The notes under the pieces were generated by a model. The model was not told the DNA's origin, ran no database searches, and worked only from the letters and a program-made list of their open reading frames with translations. The translations under genes were made by a program, and so were the position numbers. From contig JAJEKV010000087.1 in assembly GCA_021234155.1 (NCBI GenBank), positions 3,593,242-3,657,241 of the forward strand: a DNA stretch of 64,000 nt, read 5' to 3'. Shown here piece by piece: positions 45,297 to 56,431 of this stretch. Within the stretch, counting starts at the first letter, position 1. Each line of letters starts with the position of its first letter. The stretch comes from Isoetes taiwanensis (Eukaryota; Streptophyta; Lycopodiopsida; Isoetales; Isoetaceae).

Positions 45297-46859
45297 TCAA
45301 TGTGGACGCTCGATGATCTGCCCCGCTGCAGGGGGGAGTGTCGCGGCGCTACCGAAAGCTTGGTCCGGAGCGGCGGGGGAGTGTGGAGGTGCGAGGGGTA
45401 CTAGTAGCGCAGCGAGAGCGGGGAGTGGCGGCGCCGGACGATTACATCGGGCGATCTTAGCGGCCCGCCCTGAAAATCGCAGCTTCCCGGACAAGGCCTA
45501 CAGACCCTCCCACCTACGACGGACGCCCCTCGACTGGGCTACCGGCTGCCCGCGGGACTCTGTTGCATCGGGGTGAGATCCCGGGTCGACGTACAAAGCA
45601 TTCTCCTTCAATTGCCTACTCTGACGCAGGATGGCCTCACGTACTCGCATGTCTGCCACCGTGAAGGCAACAACGTGCGGGCGATCTGTGTGTTGAGTCG
45701 CAAGGAGGCTTGCTCTAGCAATGTGTACCGCAGTAGGGAATGCCATTCGAGATAGGATCTCATCCCACGCGCTTTGGCGAGATCTTCTCCTCGCCTCCTC
45801 AGAGTCCACGCACCACCACATTATGACGCCGGGGACTCTCGCCGGCCAGACACCGAGTCGAGGGGCAACATTAGCTGTCCCAACAGGTGATGCCTGTTGG
45901 CTGGAGCATGTGGGCTGCTCACAGCGAGGGCAATGTGGTGTGTGAGGTGGAGGAGGTGGTGTGCGTCCGCCTGCGGTGGCGCACCCGTGGGGGCCGTGGG
46001 GCACGGCGCTTGGCCCCCTTCGTGTTGCGGCCTCTGGCCTTTGGAGTCCAGGAGCCTAGCTCCCTGTTGGAACCTCTCGCGCCGGCCAACTCACTTTCGT
46101 GCAAAGGTCGCAGGTGTTCATGGACCTCAAAGATGGAGGGCCGCTTTGCCGGGCAATGGTTGCTTTGAGCTCCTGAATCTCCCGATCCTGTGTCTCCGCC
46201 CTACTCTGCAGGGTTCTCAGCTCTGCCTGGCTAGCTTCGACGAGGCTCGGACGTTTCGGATCACGGTGGCATACCCCTCTGTTTCTGACTTGAGGCGGGA
46301 AATAGTTGCCATCGTGATCCCGCTCAACACCCCTCGCTTGTCGCCGCCATAGTCTCCATGGTGGTGAGGGAGGGAATCCACGAGCTTCATAAGTCGGCAA
46401 GGCCCTGCTTATCCTGTTGCCTCTCAAAGTGGGCCAAGCGAAGCCCGTCTTCCAAGTGCTGCATGCGGGTCTCCATCTCTGTAACCCGTTGCCTTTCCGC
46501 TGCCAACTGTCTTTTGAGCACGTGGGATGCTGAGGATTGTATCTCTCGGCGTCAATCCACGCAATCCGAAGTTCTCGTTACTCTCGGCTGTTCCTCCGGG
46601 TTTGTTTCATGGCCCTCGCTCGGCGCTGTAGCCGGGCTTGAGCAGCCTTCATCCATCTCCGAGTCAATCTCATAGATTGGGCCTTCGCCGCTTCCCTCCT
46701 CATGGAAGAGGTTTCTCCCTTGTCTTTGTTATCGACCGGGGCCGTTTTCATGGCGGCCCCTCCTCCCGGTTCTCCCGATGTATGGGCCGGGCCGGGTCCT
46801 GGTCCTGGGGCTGGGGCTGGGGCTGAGGAATATCCCCCTCCAAATGGGGGTCTGGGCAA
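45297..46859 (-). pseudogene. LINE-C ORF1
   Basis: Pieces: a Pro/Gly-rich start (APAPAPGPGPGPAHTSGEPG), a coiled-coil-like segment (LVEASQAELRTLQSRAETQD, REIQELKATIARQ), a Cys/His-containing proline-rich linker, and a C-terminal RNA-binding-like segment (AFPTAVHIARASLLATQHTD, RPHVVAFTVADMRVREAILR, QLKENALYVD). The last corresponds to the ILVKFVNREDHFQVL...FVWMNDDL piece of LINE-B at 14.4 kb. Several frame changes. Confidence 0.6.
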
Positions 46860-47022
46860 GGGGCTACAGAAGCGGCCATGAAGTTGTATGGTATGGATGG
46901 AGGTTAAAGGGTTAAAGTGCTATGAAGTTAAAAACATAAACGATGCCCGCCCTCAGTGGTTGGCACGGGGAGGTTTGGGGGGGGTTCAACCCTGTGGGGG
47001 GAAGGTTCAATTTCGGCTACTG

Positions 47023-47222
47023 TCGGGATACTTTTGGTATCGGCTACTGTCGGGATACTTTTGGTATGGGCTTGGGAAAGCAAGAACACAAGGAAGGAAG
47101 AGAGGGTCTCTCATGCAGCGAATTTTGAGTGTCCTAGGATTTGGCACACTCTATTGGCGCGCCGCGACTCATGCATCGAATTTTGAGTGTCCTAGGATTT
47201 GGCACACTCTATTGGCGCGCCT
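47023..47222. repeat. tandem repeats in the LINE-C 5' region
   Basis: Two copies of a ~29-bp unit ('cggctactgtcgggatactt' at 47014-47070) and two of a ~57-bp unit ('cgaattttgagtgtcctagg...ggcacactctattggcgcgc', 47118-47221). Repeated units at a LINE 5' end often act as promoter monomers; that role is inferred. Confidence 0.7.
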
Positions 47223-47224
47223 TG

Positions 47225-47420
47225 ATAGGGTGTAGAGAGAGAAAGGGTAAGGAGTAGAGAGAGAGAGGGTAGGATGTAGGGAGCAGAGAGGGAAGGGAAA
47301 GAAGGCTAGAGAGATAGAGAATGTAGGAGTGGGCTAGAGAGAGAAAGTGGGCTAGAGAGAGAATGGGCTGGGCACTAGAGAGAGAAAGTGAGCAAATGGG
47401 CACTAGAGAGAGAATGAGCT
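47225..47420. repeat. GA-rich low-complexity tract
   Basis: Repeated 'agagagagaaagggta' and 'gggctagagagagaatg' blocks. No coding signal. Confidence 0.85.
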
Positions 47421-47544
47421 TCTGGCTTTTAGGTCTCTGAATTTACAGCCATGTAAGTGTATAAATTGGGTCTTTATGGTTGTCTCGTTCTTATGTTGTG
47501 AAGAGTTCAACCTTCGTCCATATTTTGGAAGCTATGCTCTGTAG

Positions 47545-47874
47545 TGTGTGTGGGAAGGAAGAAGGGCGGCTTCAATAAAGCCACGTTGATCAGGAGAAAA
47601 ATTGAAAGCAGAAAAAAGGAAGAAGATTTTTCATTACCACAGACCTGCGAAATTGCCTGGATCAGCCAAGAGCCCCATCAATCTAGAAGGAGCAGGCAGC
47701 TCCCCTGAAGTTACAGCAGATCCCATCATTGTTTCTATCTCGGTTCCTTGCTCTCTTTTAAATGTGGATTTGGCTTCAGCAATTGATATTAGTTCTCATG
47801 GTGCCCCTATTGTTCCTGCTTCTGGAGTTTTACTAGGCGAATCTTCAATTAATAAGGTTCTGAGTCTCCATTGA
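47545..47874 (+). pseudogene. diverged PLE ORF1 remnant
   Basis: The frame from about 47551 reads GRKKGGFNKATLIRRKIESR, close to GRKKGDLNLATRKRIAEEK of the element at 33.9 kb, and then shifts to KRKKIFHYHRPAKLPGSAKS against KKIFQYRSSAVPSKCSGA. So an older relative of the same element lies here, truncated. Confidence 0.45.
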
Positions 47875-49980
47875 TCTTAATGGCTTCCTAACTTATCCCT
47901 ATTCTCTTTTGATTATTCTTGTTCTGGAGTTTGCACCTCAGCCATTTCTGGTTTTCTCTCTTAGATGGTGTTCTCTTTGTAATTGCTCAGATATTTTCTC
48001 CAATTTAGTCTTCTGATCTTGTTTCAGATCCGATCTCCTTCTTGATGTTCTCTCTTATTTTTAGCTTCCTATGCTCTATCTGTTTTCTGCCTTTGTTATT
48101 ATCCTCATTTTTTGAGTCTTCTCTGTATCATAGTGTTAATTGTTTCCCTGCTGCCTCATTTTGTCTTATTCAACTTTTGTTGGTCTCTTTCTTTAGTTGC
48201 TATATGGATGAGGTATAAGCTGACCCCTAGGAGTTTACTAAGTCATAAAGATGGGTTATCATTTTATGCTGCTATCTATAGTTCTGTTTTGACTTATTGC
48301 TATCCTTAAGATTCATCAGCTCTTTGGCCAGTTGAGTGTTCACAGTTGGTTCTCTCTTAGTCTTTCTCTGTAGTTAATTTGTTTGCCCATTTTGTCCCTT
48401 ATCTGTCTTGCACGATTGTGACAGTGTATATTTAATATCCCTTGTTTACCTCTTGGTTCCTTTTTTTAGATCCTTGTTTTATTATGTAGATCTATTTTGT
48501 CTGGTTTCTGGTTATCTTTTTCAGTAAATAGATGCTCTTCCATCTATTTCCATAAGCAGTCTTCTCCAGTATTTTGTTTCATTGCTTTTCTTTCCTTATA
48601 GGGTGCTCTTGAGTTCTGATCGCAACAATTGTTTGGTTTTATCATTGCTCCACTGAAATAAGTTGAATAAATAGGGAGATTTTTATGTTTAACCTTTGTA
48701 TTTTTCCATTTCAGTCTATCATTGGGTTTATGTTCTCATTTCAGATTCTCATTTCAGTCTGTTTTTTTGGATTTTGCTATAAGTTGCATGGTGAAGGGCG
48801 TTAAGCCGGATATGTTCATAGCTTACCTGTGTGTCCTTTTGGTGTTACCCTTCTTAGGCTAATCATTAATTGGTTGACATGCAGGTAACCGAACGTATCC
48901 CTCCTGGTGGTGTTCTTTTGGTTAATGAGTGAGCAATACCACTGCTCAAATCCTCATTGTTTCGATTTGGTGATACCTACAAAATTAGATTTTATTTTTA
49001 TGTCAAATCTACCTTTGTTTTATGAGATCAAACTGTCCAAAAAATATGTCATCTATATTGATTTAATATGATGCTATTTGTATTCGTAATCTAGGCCTCA
49101 AGGGCAAGTGGAAGTTATGACTTCCGTGAGAAGTATAAAATGTCCTAGCTTTGCCTATCCAAAACAGAATTTCTCTATTCACAAGGGCATGTTCTTAAGG
49201 GCAGGGCGTAAATATGAGATGTATTTAAATTATCTTATTTCTATCCCTCTTAAATAGTCTTTTACATTAATGTTACTTGGAGTCCATTTCCCAAAATGTC
49301 TTTATTTTCTATTTTCTGTTTTTTTACTGATTCTAATCAAGGCTTAGATTTGATGTACACCTAGTCATTTCTAAGGCTGCATTTTCAAAGACTTTTAGTT
49401 CCAACCGGGGCTATTTGTCTTAGGTCTGATTAACTGTCTTCTAGGCAAAAGAATCAGACTAAAGGGGTTTTTTTTTTTTTTTTTTTTTTTTTTTCTTACA
49501 GAAGTTTCGGACACGCCTCCGGGCATTTTTTTCTGTAATATTGTGAAAAGCCTTCGGGCATCTGCTTACAAGCCTTCGGGCATCTGTACATATATCAATT
49601 TCGAATGAAATCAAACAGTTTTCTCCAAGCATTTTTGTATCCCTTCTGGCATCTATACATAAATTTTTTTGAATGAAATCAAACTATTTTCTCCAAGCAT
49701 TTTGTCTCCAAACTGTTTTCTCTAAAATTTTGTCTCTGCATTTGTCTCAATAAAGTCTCGAGAACACTATAAATCAACTACATGAGATCTCTGATTCATC
49801 AAAGTAACCATAGGAAATTTTCCCATACGACCTAAAAAAATTCCCCAACACTACAAGTCATTTTTTAGCGTTGATAATTTAGCCTTTAAAATCATTTTTA
49901 ATTTAGCCTATATAAAATTTCTAAATTCTGTTTTTTCGAATGCAATAAATGGAATAAAATGTCATGAGAATTTATTGCAT
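47875..49980. other. AT-rich intergenic sequence
   Basis: No gene seen. A (T)29 run is at about 49466-49494. Just after it 'aagccttcgggcatctg' or close variants occur three to four times (49510-49660), each followed by an 'aatgaaatcaaac' phrase, suggesting a short tandemly repeated non-coding element. Confidence 0.5.
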
Positions 49981-50115
49981 GAAATGCAATAATCTCCATG
50001 TATACCATATACATGTCATGTCTGGTGGGAAGACCGTACGCCAGGCGTGTTAATTCAAGCAATCAATTATTCACGCTTATTTATTTCTAATTATGCCTAT
50101 ATAAATCCATTTCAC
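49980..50115 (+). promoter_or_regulatory. promoter-like block with CACGC palindrome
   Basis: Contains gtacgccaggcgtgttaatt, 'caatcaattattcacgctta', 'tttctaatta' and 'gcctatataaatcca' (TATA-type, about 50094). Same word order and spacing as at 32640-32760. The sequence after it does not resemble the acidic ORF found there. Confidence 0.55.
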
Positions 50116-50686
50116 GCTCTCATCCTTTCTTCATATGATTTGTCGGTTGCGCTTCTGCTGTGTTTTGATCCGCCCTCCTAAAATCTTGGTGAGCAGATTT
50201 CTTTTCAGCAATGTTAGATGCTTGTTTGGTTTCGGCAATTCCCAACTTACTAAAAGACTCCACCTTTTGTTCTGTAGCATCTGTAGCAGAGGACATCGGT
50301 AGCAGAGGACATCGGAGGCTCAGAATTAAAACCAAAAGCAGAAGACTCCGGTCTTCAAATCCAAGAGCCTCGGAATTAAAACCAAAAGCAAAGTCCTACG
50401 TTCTTCGAATCTAAAAGCCTCAGAATTCAAGGTTAATTTTCATTTAGTTTTAAGTTGCATGTCAATGGCAGGTTTAATCCAAGAAGACAAGCTTATGCAT
50501 TTGCTCGAGGCAGAGGAAGCAGATGATGTTTATGAAAACCAGAATAGTTTTTTATAAACTTCATCTGCTTCTTTTTGTTTCGAGTAAATTCTTGAGTTTC
50601 TCTTCCTTAATTAATCATGCTATTGCATGAAGTTTCTATTAAGAATAGTAGAAAGCATTAGAAAAATCTCAAAGATAATATTTGAA

Positions 50687-50980
50687 ACACGCAAAGCGTG
50701 TTCCAATACACGCTAAGCATGTTCCGAATACATGCTAACCTTAGCCTTGAATATGTATACACGCTCGGCGTGCATTCAGCAGAGAGAGGAAAAAAAAACT
50801 GTACAGATAGATAAGTAAATAGATAAAGGCCAGGCAATTATGTAGTTTTTCCTATATACCAGTTTACACGCAGCGTGTAAATAATTTTATCCTTAGTTTC
50901 AACTTTTAATTTAAACATGCCGGGCGTATCTCTTAGTTTCTAAGTTTATAAATAAATAAATACAACACGCCAGGCGTGAA
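50687..50980. repeat. cluster of six CACGC-nnn-GCGTG palindromes
   Basis: Copies at about 50687-50702 (acacgcaaagcgtgt), 50707-50722, 50758-50773 (acacgctcggcgtgc), 50866-50880 (one base shorter spacer), 50914-50929 and 50963-50979 (acacgccaggcgtga). The arms are conserved while the three central bases vary, as in a binding site for a dimeric protein. The cluster ends 33 bp before the ORF at 51012. Confidence 0.75.
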
Positions 50981-51011
50981 TACTGATACCCTGCTAACTT
51001 CCTATTGATAG

Positions 51012-51602
51012 ATGCTAAGCTACATTAATCACCCGGTTCGTGACGAAGATGCATTGGAATTACATTTGGGGCAGCAATCACACAGCCCAGCTCCAGTTGC
51101 GGCTCCAAGATCCAGTCCGGTTGAACCGCATCCGAGCACCAGTCCGGCTGGAGCCCCAGTTGCACAAATCTTGCAACCCCTGCAGTACATGGATCAAGTG
51201 ATGATGATGAATGCAGAGCGCAGGGCAATTTTAAATCTGGGCTCTGAGGCCCTTGCAATCACACGGAGGCTGGCCCTATTAGCTGACCACTTCGATCATG
51301 CAGTACATGCATTGATCGAGAGTGAATCTCGCAACCGTCAGCTCGAGATTCAAAATGAGGAGCTTCGTCTCTTAGTGGCTAGCCTCTATGCCCGGATGCC
51401 TCAACATGAACCACTACTGCATGCGGCATACGATGCAATGCCTCAAGCAATGGAACATGACCAGGAGGTGGAGCAGGAGGTGGAGGTGGAGCAGGCGGGG
51501 GAGGTGGAGCTGGAGCCTGGGGTTTTTGCTGGGGTTTTACCTGAAGAATTCACTATGCCCTGGAATGGAAATGGGAGTATCGATAGCCATGCTACTCAAT
51601 AG
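51012..51602 (+). CDS. unknown 196-residue protein with heptad-like helix and acidic tail
   Basis: Intact frame MLSYINHPVRDEDALELHLG to a TAG at 51600. It has a Pro/Ser-rich segment (APVAAPRSSPVEPHPSTSPA), a helical stretch with hydrophobic heptads (ILNLGSEALAITRRLALLAD; IESESRNRQLEIQNEELRLL) and a Glu/Val-rich tail (EVEQEVEVEQAGEVELEPG). The helix could dimerise. No known DNA-binding motif is seen. The upstream 330 bp contain six CACGC palindromes, so the protein may be regulated by, or itself recognise, those sites. No family recognised. Confidence 0.55.
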   Translation: MLSYINHPVRDEDALELHLGQQSHSPAPVAAPRSSPVEPHPSTSPAGAPVAQILQPLQYMDQVMMMNAERRAILNLGSEALAITRRLALLADHFDHAVHALIESESRNRQLEIQNEELRLLVASLYARMPQHEPLLHAAYDAMPQAMEHDQEVEQEVEVEQAGEVELEPGVFAGVLPEEFTMPWNGNGSIDSHATQ

Positions 51603-52453
51603 TCTGGGCTTGAAACAGTAGACTGTGCTTTAAACAGTCTGGGATTTTGTATGTCTGGTTTATCCAGATTATATATAATTGTAAACTTTTTCCAATTAAT
51701 ACAACAAATTTTGCCTACTTCTATATTTCTACAATGTAATACATGTTACATACCTTTTTTAAGCGGTTTCTTGGCCATGCAACAAATGTTCCAACACTTT
51801 CTCCAACCGTATCCTCACCAGGGTGTCTGCGAGGTAAAGCTTCATCCACAGCGCATCAGTTAATCACTGTAACTCGGACATACTTATCCCCGAGCGGAAT
51901 TCCATGACAGTTTGTAGTCGGATCGATGGAGTCTCCTTTTCTGATTTGTAGTTAATATGAGACATTCATCTTCGACACTGCAGACAATTGCCTATTCAGA
52001 CACCTACTATTGGAAATTAATGTTCAAGCTATAGGAATGAGATGAGTACCAGAATTCTGTAGCCATTCTTGAGAAGCTGATTCGAGTTCTCGAAATCACA
52101 GGCGCTATGGAAACTCAGGCGGTCGGGAAAAATTCGAGTTAGAAGAAAGCTTAGGTTAACTACAATTAGGCGGGATAAATGTAATCAATGAAAGAACAGA
52201 TTGTTTTTTAAAAACTCAATGAAAGAAGTCGGCAGACGGGTTTTTTTTTTTTTTGAAAAGTGAATCTTCATCATTATTATTTTTATGTGTCAAGAATATT
52301 TCGAAACTGCATATTGTGTTTTCTTGAAATTCAAATTTCTCTCGTGCAGGTAGAAAACGCTATTTCTCGTACAGGTAGAAAAAGCTATTTCTTCGAGTAG
52401 CTCGAGTGCTTATCCGAGCGACCTTGCGACTCTGTTACTAGGCGATTCCGGAG
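51603..52453. other. spacer between the 196-residue ORF and the INGQHS gene
   Basis: No coding region supported. A T run at 52239-52251 and a repeated 'aggtagaaaa.gctatttct' pair at 52350-52400. Confidence 0.5.
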
Positions 52454-55400
52454 ATGTCTTCCAAAACCAGAGGTGGTCGAGGCGGATGGGGCCGAGGAAG
52501 CGGTGGCAGAGGAAACTCAAAACCCAGCTCTTCTCAAGTTTCAGAGTACGTTGATCAGACCCCTATTCAAGGTATTTAATTTGCCACAGAATACACAGTG
52601 TGTGGAGAGTATTATGCATTGCATGAATTTGAGTTATTTCCTTGCCTTCAGTTAATATGCTTTGCATGAATTTTTGAGTTATTATCTTAGTTCGGCAAAG
52701 TCCGAGGAAGTCTATCAAATCTCCGGACAAAATCGAAAATTTGCATGATGTCCACACATTTATCGGAAGCCTTTCCGAACAAAATGTTGTGTTAAAAGGA
52801 AAACTGTCGACGGAAAAAAAAAAGAGGCGGAAAATTAGCAACGCAATTTGCAAACGTCCGGAAAAGCATAGAGTACATGTCCAGGGTTTTTTTTTACCTA
52901 AGGGTATTTTCGTTTCGTTGGACGGAGGAGGGCAACGGCCATATCCGATCCGGCCAGCCCATCCCATCAATATTTACGGCTCCTCTTCTTCTTCGGCTTC
53001 CACCCTGCAATAAGATCCACTGTATCTGATTTTTCTATATTGGTATGCAGGCCTGATTAATGAAAATTAATTTTGATTTTCGGCTGAAACATATGTTGCA
53101 GGAAATTTCTGGTACCCATTAAGATTGTAGGAAATTGTAGGCTAACTTTTGTGATTAGCAGACTGATTTGAGAATTGTAGGAAATTTGCTTGTTGTTTTT
53201 AAAAAGTTTGCCGAACCAAGGTTATTATGCTTTGCATGAATTTAAATTATTACCTTCAGTTAATGCTCTGATTGTCTGTTTTTTAGGACATAATTTTGCT
53301 CTGTTTTTATACAATATAGTTCTTAGGAGTTTTTAACAGAGGGGTACACACCTATTTAGAGCTGGAGTTTTGACAGTCAGAGATAGCAGTGTTGAATGAG
53401 GTTAAATAGTGTGAAATATGGATTCATAAAGGGTACGTAGCTTAAAATGTGGACGCATACTAATTTAGCTTCAAATTCAAGCATAGGATGGTACACAGTA
53501 AGAGCTACGAACACGCTAAGCGTGAATTATACTAATTTAGGTTTAAATTCACGCCAAGCGTGATCTTTGTTCTGGAAAATACTATAAAAAAATGTTCATC
53601 TTCTTTTGCAGTGCCCAAGAGGAAGGAAATCCAATAATTCGGGGTCTATTCCTGGCAAGAAACCAAGGGTAGACGACCTAGACGCAGTACCATATGATCT
53701 CACATTAGATGATGAAGGGCCGATTCTTATAGCAACCACTGACCCTGCGTGCCCTGAAGAGGAAATGGACGAGGGTGCCGAGTGGTACATTGACCTTGCC
53801 AAGACAAATGGCAAGCTCGACTTAACTCTCTTCTCGAGGAAAAAGGAAGCAGACAAGATGACCAAACAAGGGATCCTAATCTCTTGTGAGGAAGAGGATG
53901 ACACCAACTGCAAATTGCTCTTGGAGATTACACATAAGCAGAAGAAATATCTGCTCAGACTTACTCACTGTAGAGCTACTGCATACAAGGATACGTTCAT
54001 GAGGACAGATGTGAACGGTGAGACATGTTTTAAGTATGGCTGGCTCAGCAATGTAGCAGTTATGCTAATATCTATTTGCCAAGGGGTTACAGTTGTGCAT
54101 AGAGGCATGTTCAATAAACCGACACCAAGTCACTATTTGTAGCAAGCTAGGGAATTAGCTGACTTGAAAGCTTCTAGGAGGGTCCTAAATCTAGGGAAGG
54201 ATGTTCTTCCTGCAGTTGTCGAAGGCATGGAGGCTTCTGTTTTTGAGAATGAACAGGACAGGGTGGTGCAGCTAGAGGCCATGAACAAGATGAATAAGTA
54301 CTCTGACCATTATCCAATGGGTCTTAAGGAAACTTTTCAGATCCATGTGAAGTCCCTCATCCGTTCACCAAGCTCCATTTATGTTAGCAGAAGATATCAG
54401 CACATGCCGTGGAGATTGTTCAGAGCACGATTAGTAATCCAAGTCAAATGCCTATGCCAGCGGATGTATTACCTTGGGATATGATCTCGAACAAGCCTGT
54501 TGTGTGGACGAACGTCGAGGAGGTATTATTAAATGATGATATTAAATTCGTCATCATCAATGGGCAGCATTCCGTTGAGGCCCTCATCAGGCAAGCAGAA
54601 CAAACAGGTCAAACCGTGTTCTACAATCACTATGCGTATAGGAGGTGTCGTCTCTTGGATGCCAATATTTCACCTGCAGATTTGGCTGAGATTAGTGCAA
54701 CTTTGAATGAAATGGGGAAGACATTTCTATACAAAAGGTAATTAACTGCATTAGGATGTTAGCATTTTACTATTCACGCCAGGCGTGCTTTCAAATCAAA
54801 CCAATTCACGCCAGGCATGCTTTCAAATTGAACCAATTCACGCCAGGCGTGCTTTCAAATTGAACCAATTCATGCCAGGCATGAATTGTTAAAGCACGCA
54901 TGGCGTGAATTGGTTTGATTTGAAAGCACGCCTGGCGTGAATTGGTTTCATTTGAAAGCACGCCTAGCGTGAATTCAACGGATTCGAAAGCACGCCTGGC
55001 GTGAATTGCATTAGTAGCTTAATTCATTTCATGCCAGGCGTGATTTTCCTGTTGATCTTTTCTATTTCAAATCATGCCCGGCGTGTTTCTATTCTCTGAT
55101 ACTGATTCAATGTCTGTACTATTGCAGTCCATACGTGGAGCAACTGCGCCACGCCCGTCAACAGTGGGTGGAATATGGCTGCCCATTACCCACCAGACAG
55201 GGCGGGTCAAAGTCTGAGGCTTTCAAGCTGTTGGAGCGGACTCTATCGCAGACAATTATACAGGAGAAGAAGAAAACTGCAAGAAAATAAAAGAAAAAAG
55301 GTGGTGATGACATTGCAGATCCTTCTGAAAGCTCATCTAGCAGGTCAGGTCCAACAGGCTCGTATAAGATTATCTTTTGTAAGGAGGCAGTATGGCAAAA

Positions 55401-56431
55401 GTGGAATGAATTCTGGGACGCTTATGCTAAGGAAGCTGCCAGATATTATAGATAGGGTGCCTCCCGTTGATGTAAGCATCTTTGACTTGAATGTGACAGA
55501 GATGAGAAAGACTCAGGGGCTAGACGACGCTGAGACCATCTGGGTTTTAGACCAGTGCTTAAAGAAGGAAGTCTTATACAAGAAGAGTGCTTTCACTAAG
55601 GATAGGATGTCCTTCATTGAGTGTTGCAGCCATGTGAAGGATGTACGTACAATGAAGTCAGCTATAGGAGCTGAGTTACAAAGGCTATCGGGGGATGTGG
55701 CATTATCTGAAATTGGATTGTTGGACAAATACAAGGTCAGTAATGATGACATCAAGAAATTTGTATTCTGGTCAAAGGACTTCCTAAAGAATTGGAAAGC
55801 TAAAAATGCAAAACATAAGGAGACTCTACCCCATAAGGTACTGGCCGAGTTGAGAAGAAAAGTGGCCCTTGTGAAGAAGATTACTGGAGAAGAGGACACT
55901 GTCCAGTATTCAGTCTCCATTGGGTACAAAGGTCTCTTGCCAGAATCAACTTCTTGCCTTAAAAACATATCACTCTTTGTGTTGGACAACAGGGGTGGGA
56001 GAGGAGATATGGGTATGAACCAGAAGGACTACAACAGCTTCTTTACCAGCTGTATAGGATTGACAACTGAGAGGTCGTTCATTATTGTCATTGTTTGTCC
56101 TTTTGGCGAGTCACATCTGCATGCACTATCCGCTGCTCATGATCTGGAGTGCCTCAAAGTTATTAGGGAGGGATGCCTAATATATGATGTTAAGGATAAC
56201 GAGCTGCGAACAGAACGGAAGATGGCACATGTGATCTTTATAGCCATGCTGTCAGACGAGGAATATGATATTTCTAAGACCAAGGGTGACAATAGCAGTG
56301 CATGGGAATGTTTTCTTCTAGATGATCCAGACTTAAGAACTATATTCTATCATACGGATCAGGATCAGGATCAGGAACATGATGAGTCAGAAGAGGATGA
56401 GGATCAAGACCCCCTAGAGGCCGCTTGCTGA
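52454..56431 (+). pseudogene. multi-exon gene with INGQHS motif, family unknown
   Basis: Exon 1, 52454-52571 (MSSKTRGGRGGWGRGSGGRG, an RGG-rich start). Exon 2 from 52691 (SPRKSIKSPDKIENLHDVHT; STEKKKRRKISNAICKRPEK). Exon 3 from 53612 (PRGRKSNNSGSIPGKKPRVD; EWYIDLAKTNGKLDLTLFSR) to 54737 (VVWTNVEEVLLNDDIKFVII, NGQHSVEALIRQAEQTGQTV). Exon 4 from 55128 (PYVEQLRHARQQWVEYGCPL) to 56431. Damage: TAG at 54140, indel near 54395, TAA near 55288, frameshift near 55440. After that a clean 330-residue frame (VPPVDVSIFDLNVTEMRKTQ ... GYKGLLPESTSCLKNISLFV) ends in Asp/Glu repeats. 'ii.GqHs..AL' recalls the ParB/DGQHR type of substrate loop; that is analogy only. The large size, disruptions and repeats suggest a transposon gene. 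Confidence 0.5.
54774..55085. repeat. giant inverted array of CACGCCAGGCGTG units inside an intron
   Basis: The 390-bp intron 54738-55127 (GTAATT...TTGCAG) consists mostly of about ten units. The first four run 'attcacgccaggcgtgcttt' plus 'caaat.aaacca'. The next four are their reverse complements ('ttgaaagcacgcctggcgtg' plus 'aattggttt'), with the turning point near 54888. Two looser units follow at 55027-55043 and 55070-55086. Each unit is itself palindromic, so hairpins can form at the 13-bp and at the 110-bp scale. Two more single sites are at 53510-53526 and 53551-53567 in the preceding intron. Confidence 0.85.

Larger units (their letters stand above)
41800..46880 (-). mobile_element. 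GC-rich LINE (LINE-C), 5' region to (TATTC)n tail
   Basis: Read right to left: tandem-repeat 5' region (to about 47220), ORF1 (46859-45297), endonuclease (45267-44300), RT (44200-42700), Cys region (about 42160), 3' end 'ggtctccgtggacgataaaa' and TATTC tail (41815-41800). Base composition is far more GC-rich than the surroundings, so it is either younger or from a different source. Many frameshifts are visible, so it is not intact. Confidence 0.8.

Noticed and set aside
48112-48309. Hydrophobic 65-residue frame
   Set aside because: T-rich spacer translated as Leu/Val/Phe; no start context, homology or splice evidence.
54774-55085. Regularly spaced palindromic repeats as a CRISPR array
   Set aside because: The spacers are themselves repeated and inverted about a centre, the host is a plant, and no cas genes exist.
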